Shown here one piece after another: positions 1 through 9,424 of a stretch of 64,000 bases of DNA. The stretch's first letter is position 1. The number at the start of each line of letters is the position of its first letter. The position numbers and the translations under genes are program-made. Source of the stretch: Planctopirus ephydatiae (GTDB lineage Bacteria; Planctomycetota; Planctomycetia; Planctomycetales; Planctomycetaceae); assembly GCF_007752345.1 (NCBI RefSeq), contig NZ_CP036299.1:1689001-1753000 (forward strand), in the 5' to 3' direction. Under the pieces are notes generated by a model that did not search any database, was not told where the DNA came from, and was given only the letters and a program-made list of their open reading frames with translations.

Positions 1-1236
1 ATCGTTGGTAACTTTGGGGCGGAACGAACCTTTGAGGTTGTAGCTGTCGGGAGTGGCTGCCACGAGGGCGACTTCTCCGGATTGATAGCGGAAAAGGATA
101 TTGCCATCCGCAGCGACAACAGCCGCTGAGCCCGAACCAGCACCTCGCTGGCGGCCACCCCAGACGATCTTGCCAGTTTTCCACTCGACACAGACCGGGA
201 AGCCATTGTTATGGCCATGGCCCATATAGACATAATCGCCCAGCATGACCATGCCGCCGTGATGGTTCTGCAGTTCATTGGCAGGTTTGTAGTAGACTTC
301 GTCGGCTGAGAACTTGGTTCCTTTTTTGTTGATCTTCAGTAGAGCAGTCCCCCCTTCGCTGTAACCTGAGGAGGCGAAAATGTAGTCGCCACTGGCAATA
401 GGTGTGGGGATGTTGGCCGTCGGATTGGCGACACGGTTGTATCCCCACAGTGGCTGGCCGTTGGTGGCACGCACACCGATGACGCCGCGGCCCACGAGTT
501 GAACATACTGCTTCACACCGCCCGCTTCGCTGACGATGATCGAAGAGTAACCTGCGCCGGAACCACCCGCTGTGCCAAAATCGGGAACTGCTGATTTCCA
601 CATGAGTTTGCCAGTGCTTTTCTGCAGGGCGATGATCATTGCACTATTGCTGCCCGGTGTGCAGAGGACTCGCTCTTCGTCCACGAGTGGGGATTCGGAG
701 AAGCCCCAGCTGGACATCATCTTGCCGCCGAACTCTTTGACGAAATCCTTGCGCCAGAGAGGCTTGCCATCGGCAGCATTCAGGCAGACGAGAGCCCCGC
801 TGGAAGCGACGGCATAGACTTTGCCATCGGAGACTGCGGGAGTCGTTCGTGAGCCTTCGTACCCATGCTTGGGGACTTCATTGATAATAGGTGTAGCCCA
901 CTTGATTTTTTTTGTGTTGAGATCGACAGCAAAGACCGACTGTGTGGAGCCTTTATTACCAGAGGTATACAGCACATCATCGACAATCGAGACACTCGCG
1001 TAGCCTGCCCCCAGACCTTCGACTTCGTAGAGCAGTTCAGGCTGCTTGGTTTCCCAGTTGGGAATGAGATCTTTATCGGTACTGATGGCATCACGATTGG
1101 GACCACGCCAACCGGGCCAGTCAGTTGTTCGTTCAGCAGCCAGAGCGAGTGGGGCAGCGATCGATAACATTGAGAAGCTCAGAGCCGATCTCCAAAGAGC
1201 TGCCCACGTGATGTTCTGCAATCGTCGTTGAATCAT
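1..1236 (-). CDS. Secreted PQQ-type beta-propeller repeat protein (C-terminus cut by window edge)
   Basis: The reading frame is open from the ATG at 1234-1236 down to base 1, giving 412 residues without a stop, so the gene continues outside the window. Residues 1-33 look like a signal peptide (basic start, hydrophobic stretch, ALA-AE cleavage region). The mature part opens with WPGWRGPNRD, an opening common in planctomycete PQQ-binding-like beta-propeller proteins. Blade-like repeats follow (VFAVDLNTKKIKW, LVCLNAADGKPLW, MIIALQKSTGKLMW, GVRATNGQPLWGY). Such proteins are exported and act as binding or scaffold proteins, and some carry PQQ. I see no way to name a substrate, and an enzymatic role is not shown. 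Confidence 0.85.
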   Translation of the reverse strand, partial: MIQRRLQNITWAALWRSALSFSMLSIAAPLALAAERTTDWPGWRGPNRDAISTDKDLIPNWETKQPELLYEVEGLGAGYASVSIVDDVLYTSGNKGSTQSVFAVDLNTKKIKWATPIINEVPKHGYEGSRTTPAVSDGKVYAVASSGALVCLNAADGKPLWRKDFVKEFGGKMMSSWGFSESPLVDEERVLCTPGSNSAMIIALQKSTGKLMWKSAVPDFGTAGGSGAGYSSIIVSEAGGVKQYVQLVGRGVIGVRATNGQPLWGYNRVANPTANIPTPIASGDYIFASSGYSEGGTALLKINKKGTKFSADEVYYKPANELQNHHGGMVMLGDYVYMGHGHNNGFPVCVEWKTGKIVWGGRQRGAGSGSAAVVAADGNILFRYQSGEVALVAATPDSYNLKGSFRPKVTND

Positions 1237-1401
1237 GTGCTTCCTCTTTTCGGAGTGGCTCGCGTGATTTTGAAATCAACCTGTGTTGATGTTGTCTTCT
1301 GTTCAACCGGCCAGATCAAGAGGCGGGTTGTTGGTTTTTATGTGAATCAGACAACTTGCACATATCGTTCACGATGCGAGTCATTCGCGATCAAGACAAG
1401 C

Positions 1402-2583
1402 TTACCAGATGGAACCCAGCCACTGTTCGAGTTCGGCTGGCGAGATCGGACGTGGATTGCCTTGCAGGCTGTTTCCTTGAGAGAGCTCGACAAGTTGTGG
1501 GATCATCTCCTGAGTGACACCAAGATCGCGCAATCGCTGGGGGATCTGGCACTGGTAGACCAGATGAGTGATCCGCTCAATCAACTGGGTTGCTGCCGAG
1601 AAGTTGGCCCTTGCTGAGAGACCTGCGGATCCGGCCATGATTTCAATTGCTGAATGGCTGGTCGAAAGGTTGTAAGCCAATGTATGAGGCAACATCACCG
1701 CACAGGCGAGACCATGGGGAACAGGGAGCATCGCTCCCAGGCCAGCCGCTACACCATGAGCAGCACCCAGACCGGAATTGGCCAGTGCCACACCAGATAG
1801 ATAAGCGGCCGAGAGCATTTTGCCGCGAGCATCGAGATTCTCGGGTTCGCACAGCAATTGCTCGAAAGCGGGGAGCCCCCAAGCAAATCCTTGCTGGGAA
1901 AGCATGAAAGTGTAGGGATTCGACCGACTGCTGATGGCACTTTCGAGGAGTTGAGTCAAGGCATCGAGCCCTGATGAAATGGTCACTTGCCGGGGCAGTG
2001 TGAGTGTCCATTCGGGGTCGAGAAAGACCGCTTGGGCGTAAAGTTCGTCGGAACGAAAGCTCTTTTTGAACCGAGTGCTGGTGGAAGATTCATTCGAAGA
2101 GATTACGGCATTGCGCGTGGCTTCGGCACCAGTTCCTGCTGTGGTCGGTAAGGCGATCCAGCGGAGTGGGGCCTGAATCAGTTTGGCACCTGCGCCGACA
2201 CCCTCCAGATAATCCTGGCAGGATTTCACTTCGTTTTGTGTCGCCAGACCACAGGCGGCTTTCACCATGTCGATGGATGAACCACCACCCACGGCGATCA
2301 CGACATCGTCCGGCCCGGCAGACAACTCTCGAAGTGAGTGGGCCAGGTTGTCGACATCATCAACCTGAGGCTCACGTGCCGGCAATTGCAGGCTGCACTC
2401 GACGGGCAGCTCTTTTTGGAAATTCTCAAGCCATTGCTGGCAGAGAGAAGATTGCCTCAAAGTCCGACTTCCGACAAAAACAATCGCTCGGCGAGCGATG
2501 GCTTTGGCGAGCGGGATGACCTCGTTTCGAACCTGGGGCCCGAACTTGACGAGTTTGGGACCATTGACGTGCCACGACTGCAT
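1402..2583 (-). CDS. Iron-type (group III) alcohol dehydrogenase family protein
   Basis: A 393-residue protein of the usual length for Fe-type alcohol dehydrogenases, NAD(P)-dependent reductases of aldehydes, ketones or maleylacetate-like substrates. The dinucleotide loop GGGSSID is at residues 99-105 and PTTAGTGAEA at about 146-155. Metal ligands expected for the family are D207, H276 and H290 (14 apart, as in FucO). The second ligand position, four residues after D207, is Gln (DALTQ) rather than His, which occurs in some subfamilies and may change metal use. The ATG at 2583 has GAGAG upstream; the open frame extends to a TTG at 2817, but that part overlaps the neighbouring gene and looks non-coding. 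The substrate is unknown. Confidence 0.88.
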   Translation of the reverse strand: MQSWHVNGPKLVKFGPQVRNEVIPLAKAIARRAIVFVGSRTLRQSSLCQQWLENFQKELPVECSLQLPAREPQVDDVDNLAHSLRELSAGPDDVVIAVGGGSSIDMVKAACGLATQNEVKSCQDYLEGVGAGAKLIQAPLRWIALPTTAGTGAEATRNAVISSNESSTSTRFKKSFRSDELYAQAVFLDPEWTLTLPRQVTISSGLDALTQLLESAISSRSNPYTFMLSQQGFAWGLPAFEQLLCEPENLDARGKMLSAAYLSGVALANSGLGAAHGVAAGLGAMLPVPHGLACAVMLPHTLAYNLSTSHSAIEIMAGSAGLSARANFSAATQLIERITHLVYQCQIPQRLRDLGVTQEMIPQLVELSQGNSLQGNPRPISPAELEQWLGSIW

Positions 2584-2639
2584 GTTGACTGCTCTCAGAA
2601 CGACAATCCAGACAAGGGATTGTACGGTTCGGGAAAGTT

Positions 2640-4058
2640 TTAGCGAGTGGCCTTCCCAGATGTGCCCGACGTCACATGGGGAGCTTCCGCAAAGTGCAAT
2701 GGCTGTGCCTGGTATTTCACCACATCGGCACCGGGATAGTAATGCTGCACAATGCCTTGAGCGGTGAGGCCTGTTTGTGCCAATCCACGAGCCCCCCACT
2801 GGCAGAAACCCACGCAATGGCCGCTCCCCTGGCCTTCGATTTCAATCTGATCGTTGGTGAGCTTCAGCGAAAACTGAGGACTGGGAAGCTCCCGAGTTCC
2901 GAGCATACGACGCAGTTCAATCGAAGATAACTGCTGGAAGTTACGACCATCAGTCAAGGTAAAGGTCGGTAAACTCCCTTTGCTATCCTGCCGCATGCGA
3001 ATGGTCATGAGAGTCGCGAGGTTCGCGGGAGGCATCGTCGAGAGGTCGGCAGACTTTCGAGAATCTGAGAGTTTCTGCAACAGATCCTGCCCGGAGATAC
3101 TGGCTTGCCAGCGGTAAAGAGGTGCGTTGCGGCACCCCTCGCAAACAACACTCTTCAGGCAAGGCGCAGTGCGTTGGGACATTGTCTGTCCATCGAGAGT
3201 TCTGCCACCGCAAACGGCTGAATAATAGCTGGTGATGATCTGCCCTTCGTAGGTTACGACCATGCCGGCAGTGCTTTGTGCGGCAGCCATCCCGGCAGCA
3301 GTTTCTCCTTTGAGGCGACGACCTTCGCGATTGATGTATTCCGCCCCGAGATACTTTTGACTGCGGGTGGAAGCGAAGACATCGAATAATGCGGAGGGGA
3401 GAGCGGTTTTGTGCCGGGCAATGGCATAGGTGCGTGCGACAATCGCTTGTGCGCAGCGGGCCTCCTGAGGAAAAGTGGCTGGCATTTCACTATCGACGAC
3501 GGTCGCCACATAAGTTTCCAGGGGAACATGATTCACGAGAGAGAACGTGGGTTTAAGTTTTAAGCCTTGTTCAGAGCCAGTGCGGTGAACTGTCATCGAG
3601 CCGCGATAGAAATGATTGTCGAAGCCCAGCAAGGCATTTCCCTGAGGAAGAATGCGGATCGCGGATGTATCGAGCAGATGCGGCCCAACTCGTAAACCCG
3701 TTGGCATGGCCTCAATCGTGGCTGCTCTCAAGAGTTGACCGTGTGCCAATGGTCGTCCGGTGATGAAATCGTGGATGATGTAAGGTGCCGCACATTCCAC
3801 AGTGGCTGAGGAGAGCAGCCCTTCGTGTAAAACAACACGAATCTGCTGCGGTTCAAAGCGGGAAGTTGTGGCAGAACCAGGGATCCCTCCGGAGGTGAAG
3901 CTACTGCGGCGAACATCGACATCGACCAGAGGCCGCAGTTCGGGCGAACGACTGCGCAATTGATGGAGGCCAGCCAGCATGACGAGAAGAAAGATGCCGG
4001 GAATGATCATCAAAACAGCGGCTGTCGAATCCTTACGATGGCGGAGCTGAGCTGGCAT
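2640..4058 (-). CDS. SpoIID/LytB-domain protein, membrane anchored
   Basis: A 472-residue protein with a hydrophobic segment at about residues 12-31 (VLMIIPGIFLLVMLAGL), so it is probably anchored with its main part outside the cytoplasm. The centre carries the SpoIID/LytB signature: VDSEMPATFPQEARCAQAIVARTYA, in which the Glu of SEMP matches the catalytic Glu of SpoIID lytic transglycosylase. Towards the end GHCVGFCQWGARGLA matches the conserved GHGVGMSQ region, with Cys in place of some usual residues. Members cut or modify peptidoglycan glycan strands stripped of stem peptides. The start at 4058 is preferred because AAGGA lies 7 bases upstream; another ATG is at 4094. It lies 56 bases upstream of the alcohol dehydrogenase gene. 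Confidence 0.85.
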   Translation of the reverse strand: MPAQLRHRKDSTAAVLMIIPGIFLLVMLAGLHQLRSRSPELRPLVDVDVRRSSFTSGGIPGSATTSRFEPQQIRVVLHEGLLSSATVECAAPYIIHDFITGRPLAHGQLLRAATIEAMPTGLRVGPHLLDTSAIRILPQGNALLGFDNHFYRGSMTVHRTGSEQGLKLKPTFSLVNHVPLETYVATVVDSEMPATFPQEARCAQAIVARTYAIARHKTALPSALFDVFASTRSQKYLGAEYINREGRRLKGETAAGMAAAQSTAGMVVTYEGQIITSYYSAVCGGRTLDGQTMSQRTAPCLKSVVCEGCRNAPLYRWQASISGQDLLQKLSDSRKSADLSTMPPANLATLMTIRMRQDSKGSLPTFTLTDGRNFQQLSSIELRRMLGTRELPSPQFSLKLTNDQIEIEGQGSGHCVGFCQWGARGLAQTGLTAQGIVQHYYPGADVVKYQAQPLHFAEAPHVTSGTSGKATR

Positions 4059-4226
4059 GACGCATCCTTGCGAGTGACCGGCAGGGCTAAACATGGACGG
4101 GACTGGCTCTGCTCAAAGAATTTATCGAGCCAAACGAGGCCAAGCCGCGGTCAAGATTAGGCGTTTTTGCACTTTTGAACCAGACAAGTTTGGTCGATGG
4201 CCAGGATGGATGATCGCTGTCTGGAT

Positions 4227-4270
4227 GCCAGATCAGCCCGCGAAGAATTGTCTTCGCGGGCTGATCTGGC
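4227..4270. terminator. Perfect 20-bp stem-loop between two minus-strand genes
   Basis: Bases 4227-4246 and 4251-4270 are exact reverse complements with a 4-base loop (attg). It lies between the stop of the TPR/alpha-CTD gene and the SpoIID gene. There is no clear T-run, so it may be a factor-independent-like terminator, an mRNA-stabilising hairpin, or a repeat element. Confidence 0.6.
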
Positions 4271-4315
4271 AAATGGTCTGGCTCTGTTCTTTCTATGAAG
4301 AGCAGGGCTCAGAAA

Positions 4316-5671
4316 TTAGTCGTTTCGAAGCTTGAGGTTGTGTTCCGTCAGCTGAGCCCGAATTTCGTTCAGTGAAGTCACCCCGAAGTTCTTGGTGGCC
4401 AGAAGTTCGTCGGCACTCTTTTGTACGAGTTCGCCAAGAGTACCAATCTGGAGCCGAGCCATACACTTGCGGGCTCGCACCGAAAGATTCAGATCCGATA
4501 CTGGACGACTGTGGAGAGCCTGCTCCTGTGGCGAAAGATCGTTGCCAATCGGGGCAAATGCCGAAGCCGGCATCCCGGCCCAAGTGGCATCGCGAGCCTT
4601 GCTTGGCTGGAGATTCTGGCCAACTTTGAGGCCGTGCTGCTGCATGAGATCGCGGATTTCCACCAGCGATGTTTCACCAAAGTTTTTACCCTGGAGAAGA
4701 TCACTTTCGCTGACGCGAGTCAGGTCGCCCAGTGAATGAATATCCATACTGGCCAGGCAATTGCGGCTGCGAACTGAAAGCTCAAAATCGGTGACTGGAC
4801 GGCTGAGCAACTGAGCCATACGGGCTTCGTTGCGAGCCATGTCGTCATCGTAATACATTTCCTGGGTGGCTTCGATATCTTTCATGTACATGCGGGCACG
4901 CACATGATTGGGGTCGAATGCCAGAATCCTGCGAAAACAGAAAGCTGCCGAGGCGTAGTTGCCACGGTCTTCGTACAGGAGGCCCAGGTTCAGCATAGCT
5001 GAAAGATGATAGGGCGGACGGGAAAGAGCCTGCTCGTACAAACGAATCGCTTCTGTGTCGTTGCCGTAGAGAGCATTCTGTTCAGCGAGGCGGAAGAGCG
5101 CCTGGCTGTGATGAGGATCCATATCGACGGCACGCTCGAAATACTCAATCGCACCGTAGGTGTCGCCTCGATCTGAGAGAATGCAGCCCATCTGATACGA
5201 GTATTCAGCGCGGCGGGCACCTTCTGTTCCGGATTGACGGACAGCTTTTTCCGCTTCATCGAGCTGACCTGCCAGCCGGATGGCACCAGCACGCTTCAGT
5301 GTGCATTCGACGGGGTCGAAACCAGCTTTTGCTGCGGCAGCGAACTTTTCAGCAGCGGCCTCGAATTGATCGAGTGCCTGCAGAACATGCCCATGGGCAT
5401 AAAGGGCCACAGGGTCGGTCGTTAAACGAGAAAGAATCTTGTCAGCAATCGCATGCTGCCCCAGCAGCCAGGCACCGATCCCGGCACGAGAGGCGGGCCC
5501 GATCTCTTCTTTGCCTGCTTCCACTTCACGGATCAGGGCTTCCAGCTCAACTCGGGTGGAAGCCACCTGGTCACCGGCAATCGCCCGGCGAAGCTGTGCC
5601 AGATCGTCAGCACTTAAGGAGTTCTTACCACTCAGAATTGCACGAACGTCAACCGCTTCCAAAGACTTCAA
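4316..5671 (-). CDS. TPR protein with two C-terminal RNA polymerase alpha-CTD-like domains
   Basis: 451 residues from an inferred TTG start at 5671 (GAGG five bases upstream). No in-frame ATG precedes the TPR region. The frame stays open to a TTG at 5761, but that extension encodes a hydrophobic stretch that would make a cytoplasmic-type protein look secreted, so I doubt it. Residues about 88-260 form around five tetratricopeptide repeats (for example EYSYQMGCILSDRGDTYGAI). Two copies of an RpoA C-terminal-like module follow at about 290-345 and 388-446, each with S-R-P-V-[ST]-D-[FL], LSVR[SA]R, a GxLxxL helix, KNFGxTSLxEIR. In RpoA this fold binds UP-element DNA and activators. A role in transcription or in protein scaffolding is inference only. 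Confidence 0.85.
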   Translation of the reverse strand: MKSLEAVDVRAILSGKNSLSADDLAQLRRAIAGDQVASTRVELEALIREVEAGKEEIGPASRAGIGAWLLGQHAIADKILSRLTTDPVALYAHGHVLQALDQFEAAAEKFAAAAKAGFDPVECTLKRAGAIRLAGQLDEAEKAVRQSGTEGARRAEYSYQMGCILSDRGDTYGAIEYFERAVDMDPHHSQALFRLAEQNALYGNDTEAIRLYEQALSRPPYHLSAMLNLGLLYEDRGNYASAAFCFRRILAFDPNHVRARMYMKDIEATQEMYYDDDMARNEARMAQLLSRPVTDFELSVRSRNCLASMDIHSLGDLTRVSESDLLQGKNFGETSLVEIRDLMQQHGLKVGQNLQPSKARDATWAGMPASAFAPIGNDLSPQEQALHSRPVSDLNLSVRARKCMARLQIGTLGELVQKSADELLATKNFGVTSLNEIRAQLTEHNLKLRND

Positions 5672-6088
5672 GGTCGCCTCGCACTTTTTCGCATGTATTA
5701 CGGCTAATGGCAGAATTACCACGAACACGAAAGAATAAACAATCCGAACTGCTGACTGCAACTCTGACCAAAGAATGCGCGATAGCCAATCAGCAACATT
5801 CGGTTGACCATTTGAGAGTTTCCTTCGCCAGAATCGCCTGGAATCAAGCTTCGATCGGGATAAACGCTAAACTGACCGGAAGAAAAGTGGTCAGGTGTAT
5901 ATATTCAGCAAACGCGCGGAATTCAAAAATCCTGTCGAAAGAAGATTGTCTTTCCTAACGTTTCTATTCTCTGGTATCTCGCACTCTTCAAAAACTCCAT
6001 TTATGGCATGGAACTTGAGTGTTTGAAATTGTTCGTGCTGTTGCTCGGCGGAAGTTTGTTCGTTCACAAAAATGGTGCGGAAAGTTTT
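5672..6088. other. Non-coding gap between divergent genes
   Basis: About 417 bases between the start of the TPR/alpha-CTD gene and the zinc-ribbon gene. It should hold the promoters for both directions, but I could not single out a convincing -35/-10 pair. Nothing else seen. Confidence 0.4.
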
Positions 6089-6283
6089 ATGAAATGTCCT
6101 CGATGTAAAACCACAGATGTTTATCGCAGCCGCTCGGCACAAGCGGGCGTGTTGTCGCTCGTGACGACCATGGCTCGCTGCCACAGATGCTGTCATCTCT
6201 TCCGAGTGGTCGCGTGGAATCATGTCCCAGACGCTCCGCCTGCCCAGGAAAATCAGCCGCTTCGGAATCGCAGAGCTGCCTGA
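6089..6283 (+). CDS. Small CPxC zinc-ribbon protein
   Basis: A 64-residue protein starting MKCPRCKTTDVYRSRS and containing a second pair CHRC, so four cysteines are placed to bind one zinc ion. Small proteins of this pattern (CPxC, RSR, then CxxC followed by F) appear familiar in planctomycetes and have no assigned function. The ATG at 6089 puts the zinc ribbon at the very start; an in-frame ATG at 6008 would add 27 residues but is less likely. The ribosome binding site is weak. It converges on clpC. Confidence 0.55.
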   Translation: MKCPRCKTTDVYRSRSAQAGVLSLVTTMARCHRCCHLFRVVAWNHVPDAPPAQENQPLRNRRAA

Positions 6284-6386
6284 AGCTTTCGAAGTTGTTG
6301 ACCTTTATTGTCGATCGCGCTTACAGCAGATCACATCGATCAGTGGTTGAGACTCCCCACTCTCATCGATCAACAACGTTCTGGAA

Positions 6387-6424
6387 ACAAAAAAGCTGCC
6401 AAGTCCAGGAACTTGACAGCTTTT
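6387..6424 (-). terminator. Rho-independent terminator of clpC
   Basis: Read on the minus strand, an AAAAGCTGTCAAGT arm pairs with ACTTGGCAGCTTTT (one mismatch) around a tcctgg loop and is followed by a run of six T. It lies 29 bases past the clpC stop. Confidence 0.85.
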
Positions 6425-6452
6425 GAAATGTCGGTTTGCCACCTTGCTGAAA

Positions 6453-9011
6453 TCAGACGGTGGCTTCACCAGTGGCGACTTCGGCGACTGCCACAGCAGC
6501 TTCTTCCGTCTCGACGCGGGATGGTTCGAACTCAAGATGCTTGAGTTCTCCCACTTCTTTGACGATGACTTCCACTCGATTACTCCCCTCAAAAGAGCCT
6601 TTGAGTAACTCTTCCGCGAGTGGATCTTCGATGTAGTTCTCGACAGCACGGCGAAGTGGGCGGGCACCGTACTCGGTAGCGTTCCCCTTCTCGACGATAA
6701 ACTCGCGGGCAGCATCACTCATCACAAGTTCAATATTCTTCTCAGCAAGTCGCTCTCGAACTTTGGAGAGTTCGATATCGACAATCGACTTGAGATGGTC
6801 TCGAGTGAGTGGCCGGAAGACAACGAGTTCATCGAGGCGGCCCAGGAATTCGGGCTTGAACTCATGCTCAATTTCGTGCATGAGCCGCTGCTTCATCCGC
6901 TCGTAACTCGAATCTTCATCCTGCTTGCCGAAGCCAAAGGTGTTCCCCTGGCTGATGACCTTGGCACCGGCATTGGTCGTCATGATGAAGATCGTATTCT
7001 TGAAATCGACCTTGCGACCAAAGCTGTCGGTCAAATGTCCTTCTTCCATAATCTGGAGCAGCATGTTGAAGACATCGGGGTGTGCCTTTTCGATTTCATC
7101 GAGCAGGACCACGGCGTAGGGCCGGCGGCGAATTTTTTCGGTGAGCTGGCCACCTTCTTCGTAACCGACATAACCGGGAGGTGCCCCGATCAAGCGGCTC
7201 ACGTTGTGCTTCTCCATGTACTCAGACATGTCGATCTGCACGAGGGCGTCCTGCTCACCGAACATGAATTCGGCCAGCGTCTTGGCGGTCAAAGTCTTAC
7301 CGACACCAGTGGGCCCTGCAAACAGGAAGACACCAATCGGTCGCTTGGGGTCTTTGAGTCCCGAGCGACTGCGGCGCACAGCCTTGGCCACCTGTTTAAT
7401 GGCTTCTTCCTGGCTGACGACCCGCTTATGAAGTTCCGCTTCCATCTGCAGCAGACGAACTGCGTCTTCACTCGAGAGACGTGTCAGTGGAATCCCAGTC
7501 ATCTTCGAGACAACTTCGGCCACGACTTCCGCATCAACGACGCCATCTGTCTCTTTGGACTTTTCACGCCACTCGCGATTCAGATTTTCTTTTTTCTTTT
7601 TGAGCTTGTCAGCCTGATCACGCAGAGCGGCTGCCTTCTCGAAATCCTGATTCGCAACGGCTTCTTCTTTCGCTTGATTGAGCCGTTCGACTTCGTCTTC
7701 GAGTTCCTTCAGATCGGGTGGACGCACCATGGATTTCAGCCGAACGCGAGCACCGGCTTCATCAATCACGTCGATAGCCTTATCGGGCAGGCAGCGCGAT
7801 GTGATGTATCGGTTGGAAAGTTCGACGGCCGAGGCCAGTGCATCGTCGGTAATCTGCACGCGATGGTGCTGCTCGTAGCGATCGCGCAGCCCCTTGAGGA
7901 TTTCGACGGTCTGAGTCGCACTGGGCGGCTCGACATCCACACGCTGGAAGCGTCGTTCCAGAGCGCCATCCTTCTCGATGTACTTGCGGTACTCATCGAG
8001 AGTCGTGGCCCCAATACACTGAAGTTCGCCACGGCTGAGCGCGGGCTTGAGCACGTTGGAAGCGTCGATCGCTCCTTCGGCACCGCCAGCACCCACCAGT
8101 GTGTGCAATTCATCGATAAAGAGAATCGTGTTCTTCGCACGCTTCACTTCATTCATGACCGCTTTAATGCGTTCTTCAAACTGACCGCGATATTTCGTCC
8201 CTGCGACCATCATGGCGAGGTCGAGAACCACAATCCGCTTGTCGCGGAGAAGTTCGGGGACAGCACCATCCACCACCATCTGGGCAAAGCCTTCGACAAT
8301 GGCGGTCTTGCCGACACCGGCTTCACCCAGCAGCACAGGGTTGTTCTTCTGACGTCGGCAAAGAATCTGGATGACGCGCTCGATTTCGTTCTCACGGCCA
8401 ATCACCGGATCGAGTTTCGATTGACGCGCGAGTTCGGTCAGATCGCGGCCAAAGCTGTCGAGTGCTGGTGTTTTGCTCTTCGAGCCTTTGCCAGAGGTCG
8501 AGCCACCCGTTGAAGAGCCTGCTCCAGCCGTCGCGGGATTGCCGCGTTCGCTGGTCCCTTCGCTGCCTTCAATGCCATGGCCCAGAAGATTCAGCACTTC
8601 TTCGCGGACATCTTCCAGCTTGAGCCCGAGATTCATGAGCACTTGAGCAGCAACACCTTCCTGCTCGCGGATGAGACCCAGCAGCAGGTGTTCGGTTCCC
8701 ACATAGTTATGGTTGAGGTTGCGCGCCTCTTCCATGGCGTACTCGATGACCTTTTTGGCACGAGGTGTCTGGGGAAGCTTCCCCATGGTGACGAGTTCGG
8801 GGCCGCTCTGGACGATCTTTTCAACTTCGAGCCGGATCTTGCGAAGATCGACATCGAGATTTTTCAGAACGTTTGCCGCAACACCCGACCCTTCCTTGAC
8901 CAAGCCGAGAAGGATGTGTTCAGTCCCGATGTATTCGTGATTGAACCGCTGAGCTTCCTGATTGGCAAGCTGCATGACTTTTCGAGCGCGATCCGTAAAA
9001 CGTTCGTACAC
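6453..9011 (-). CDS. clpC: ATP-dependent Clp protease ATP-binding subunit ClpC
   Basis: 852 residues, typical for ClpC. It is a Hsp100 AAA+ unfoldase that feeds proteins to ClpP in the cytoplasm. The double Clp-N repeat is at residues 1-145 ([11 protein letters not shown] and [11 protein letters not shown]). The first AAA+ domain has Walker A GEAGVGKT and the Walker B region [18 protein letters not shown]-type middle segment follows ([34 protein letters not shown]). The second AAA+ domain has GPTGVGKT and [16 protein letters not shown] Gly/Ser/Thr-rich linker at about 150-180 separates Clp-N from AAA1. The ATG at 9011 gives [13 protein letters not shown], the usual ClpC start. The gene is divergent from the Clp-N/ThiD2/ThiE fusion; I find no CIRCE element in the gap. 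Confidence 0.97.
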   Translation of the reverse strand: MYERFTDRARKVMQLANQEAQRFNHEYIGTEHILLGLVKEGSGVAANVLKNLDVDLRKIRLEVEKIVQSGPELVTMGKLPQTPRAKKVIEYAMEEARNLNHNYVGTEHLLLGLIREQEGVAAQVLMNLGLKLEDVREEVLNLLGHGIEGSEGTSERGNPATAGAGSSTGGSTSGKGSKSKTPALDSFGRDLTELARQSKLDPVIGRENEIERVIQILCRRQKNNPVLLGEAGVGKTAIVEGFAQMVVDGAVPELLRDKRIVVLDLAMMVAGTKYRGQFEERIKAVMNEVKRAKNTILFIDELHTLVGAGGAEGAIDASNVLKPALSRGELQCIGATTLDEYRKYIEKDGALERRFQRVDVEPPSATQTVEILKGLRDRYEQHHRVQITDDALASAVELSNRYITSRCLPDKAIDVIDEAGARVRLKSMVRPPDLKELEDEVERLNQAKEEAVANQDFEKAAALRDQADKLKKKKENLNREWREKSKETDGVVDAEVVAEVVSKMTGIPLTRLSSEDAVRLLQMEAELHKRVVSQEEAIKQVAKAVRRSRSGLKDPKRPIGVFLFAGPTGVGKTLTAKTLAEFMFGEQDALVQIDMSEYMEKHNVSRLIGAPPGYVGYEEGGQLTEKIRRRPYAVVLLDEIEKAHPDVFNMLLQIMEEGHLTDSFGRKVDFKNTIFIMTTNAGAKVISQGNTFGFGKQDEDSSYERMKQRLMHEIEHEFKPEFLGRLDELVVFRPLTRDHLKSIVDIELSKVRERLAEKNIELVMSDAAREFIVEKGNATEYGARPLRRAVENYIEDPLAEELLKGSFEGSNRVEVIVKEVGELKHLEFEPSRVETEEAAVAVAEVATGEATV

Positions 9012-9424
9012 AGCGATTCTCCGATAGTGGAGGGTAGGTCTCCAGTGTCACGTGGCCAGAACTGGCAACCTGCAAGTCGCCTGCGAATGCAGGCTGGCAG
9101 ACAAGTTATACCTTTTTCTGCGACCACTCATAACGATTCCATTCATAATTCAGCAGTTTGCATGCCATGAATCGTGGTTGGGAGTCGTTCTGACGTGTTT
9201 TTGATTCTAGTGGTGGCCAGTGAGTCAGACAAGCTAGACCTTGCCGGTTGTTGAACGACGGAAGTGTAATGCCGATTTTGATATAAGACTGTTTTCGGCT
9301 GGGTGTGCACTGATTGCTCGGGAGAGTCTTCGCCTGGATTTGCAGAAACGATTCTCCTCCTCTGAAAAATTGTTTCGATAATTCCCGAATTCCAAATGTC
9401 CAAACCGAAGGGCTTCTGCCTGCC
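9012..9424. promoter_or_regulatory. Divergent intergenic region of clpC and the thiE fusion
   Basis: 413 bases that must carry the start signals for both genes. I looked for a CIRCE inverted repeat and a TPP-riboswitch core (CTGAGA and partner) and found neither. AT-rich -10-like words (TATAAG on the plus strand near 9285, TATAAC on the minus strand near 9110) are present but not decisive. Confidence 0.4.

Noticed and set aside
2584-2817. Extended start of the alcohol dehydrogenase gene
   Set aside because: The extension begins with TTG, overlaps the end of the SpoIID gene and has no family features; ATG 2583 fits better.
5672-5761. Signal peptide on the TPR/alpha-CTD protein
   Set aside because: It depends on a TTG at 5761, and the following domains are of a cytoplasmic type; the TTG at 5671 has a better ribosome binding site.
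6795-8513. 572-residue plus-strand reading frame opposite clpC
   Set aside because: It is the antisense shadow of a highly conserved gene with strong codon bias; its own sequence matches nothing.
9012-9424. CIRCE element or TPP riboswitch in the clpC/thiE gap
   Set aside because: Neither the TTAGCACTC inverted repeat nor the CTGAGA riboswitch core is there.
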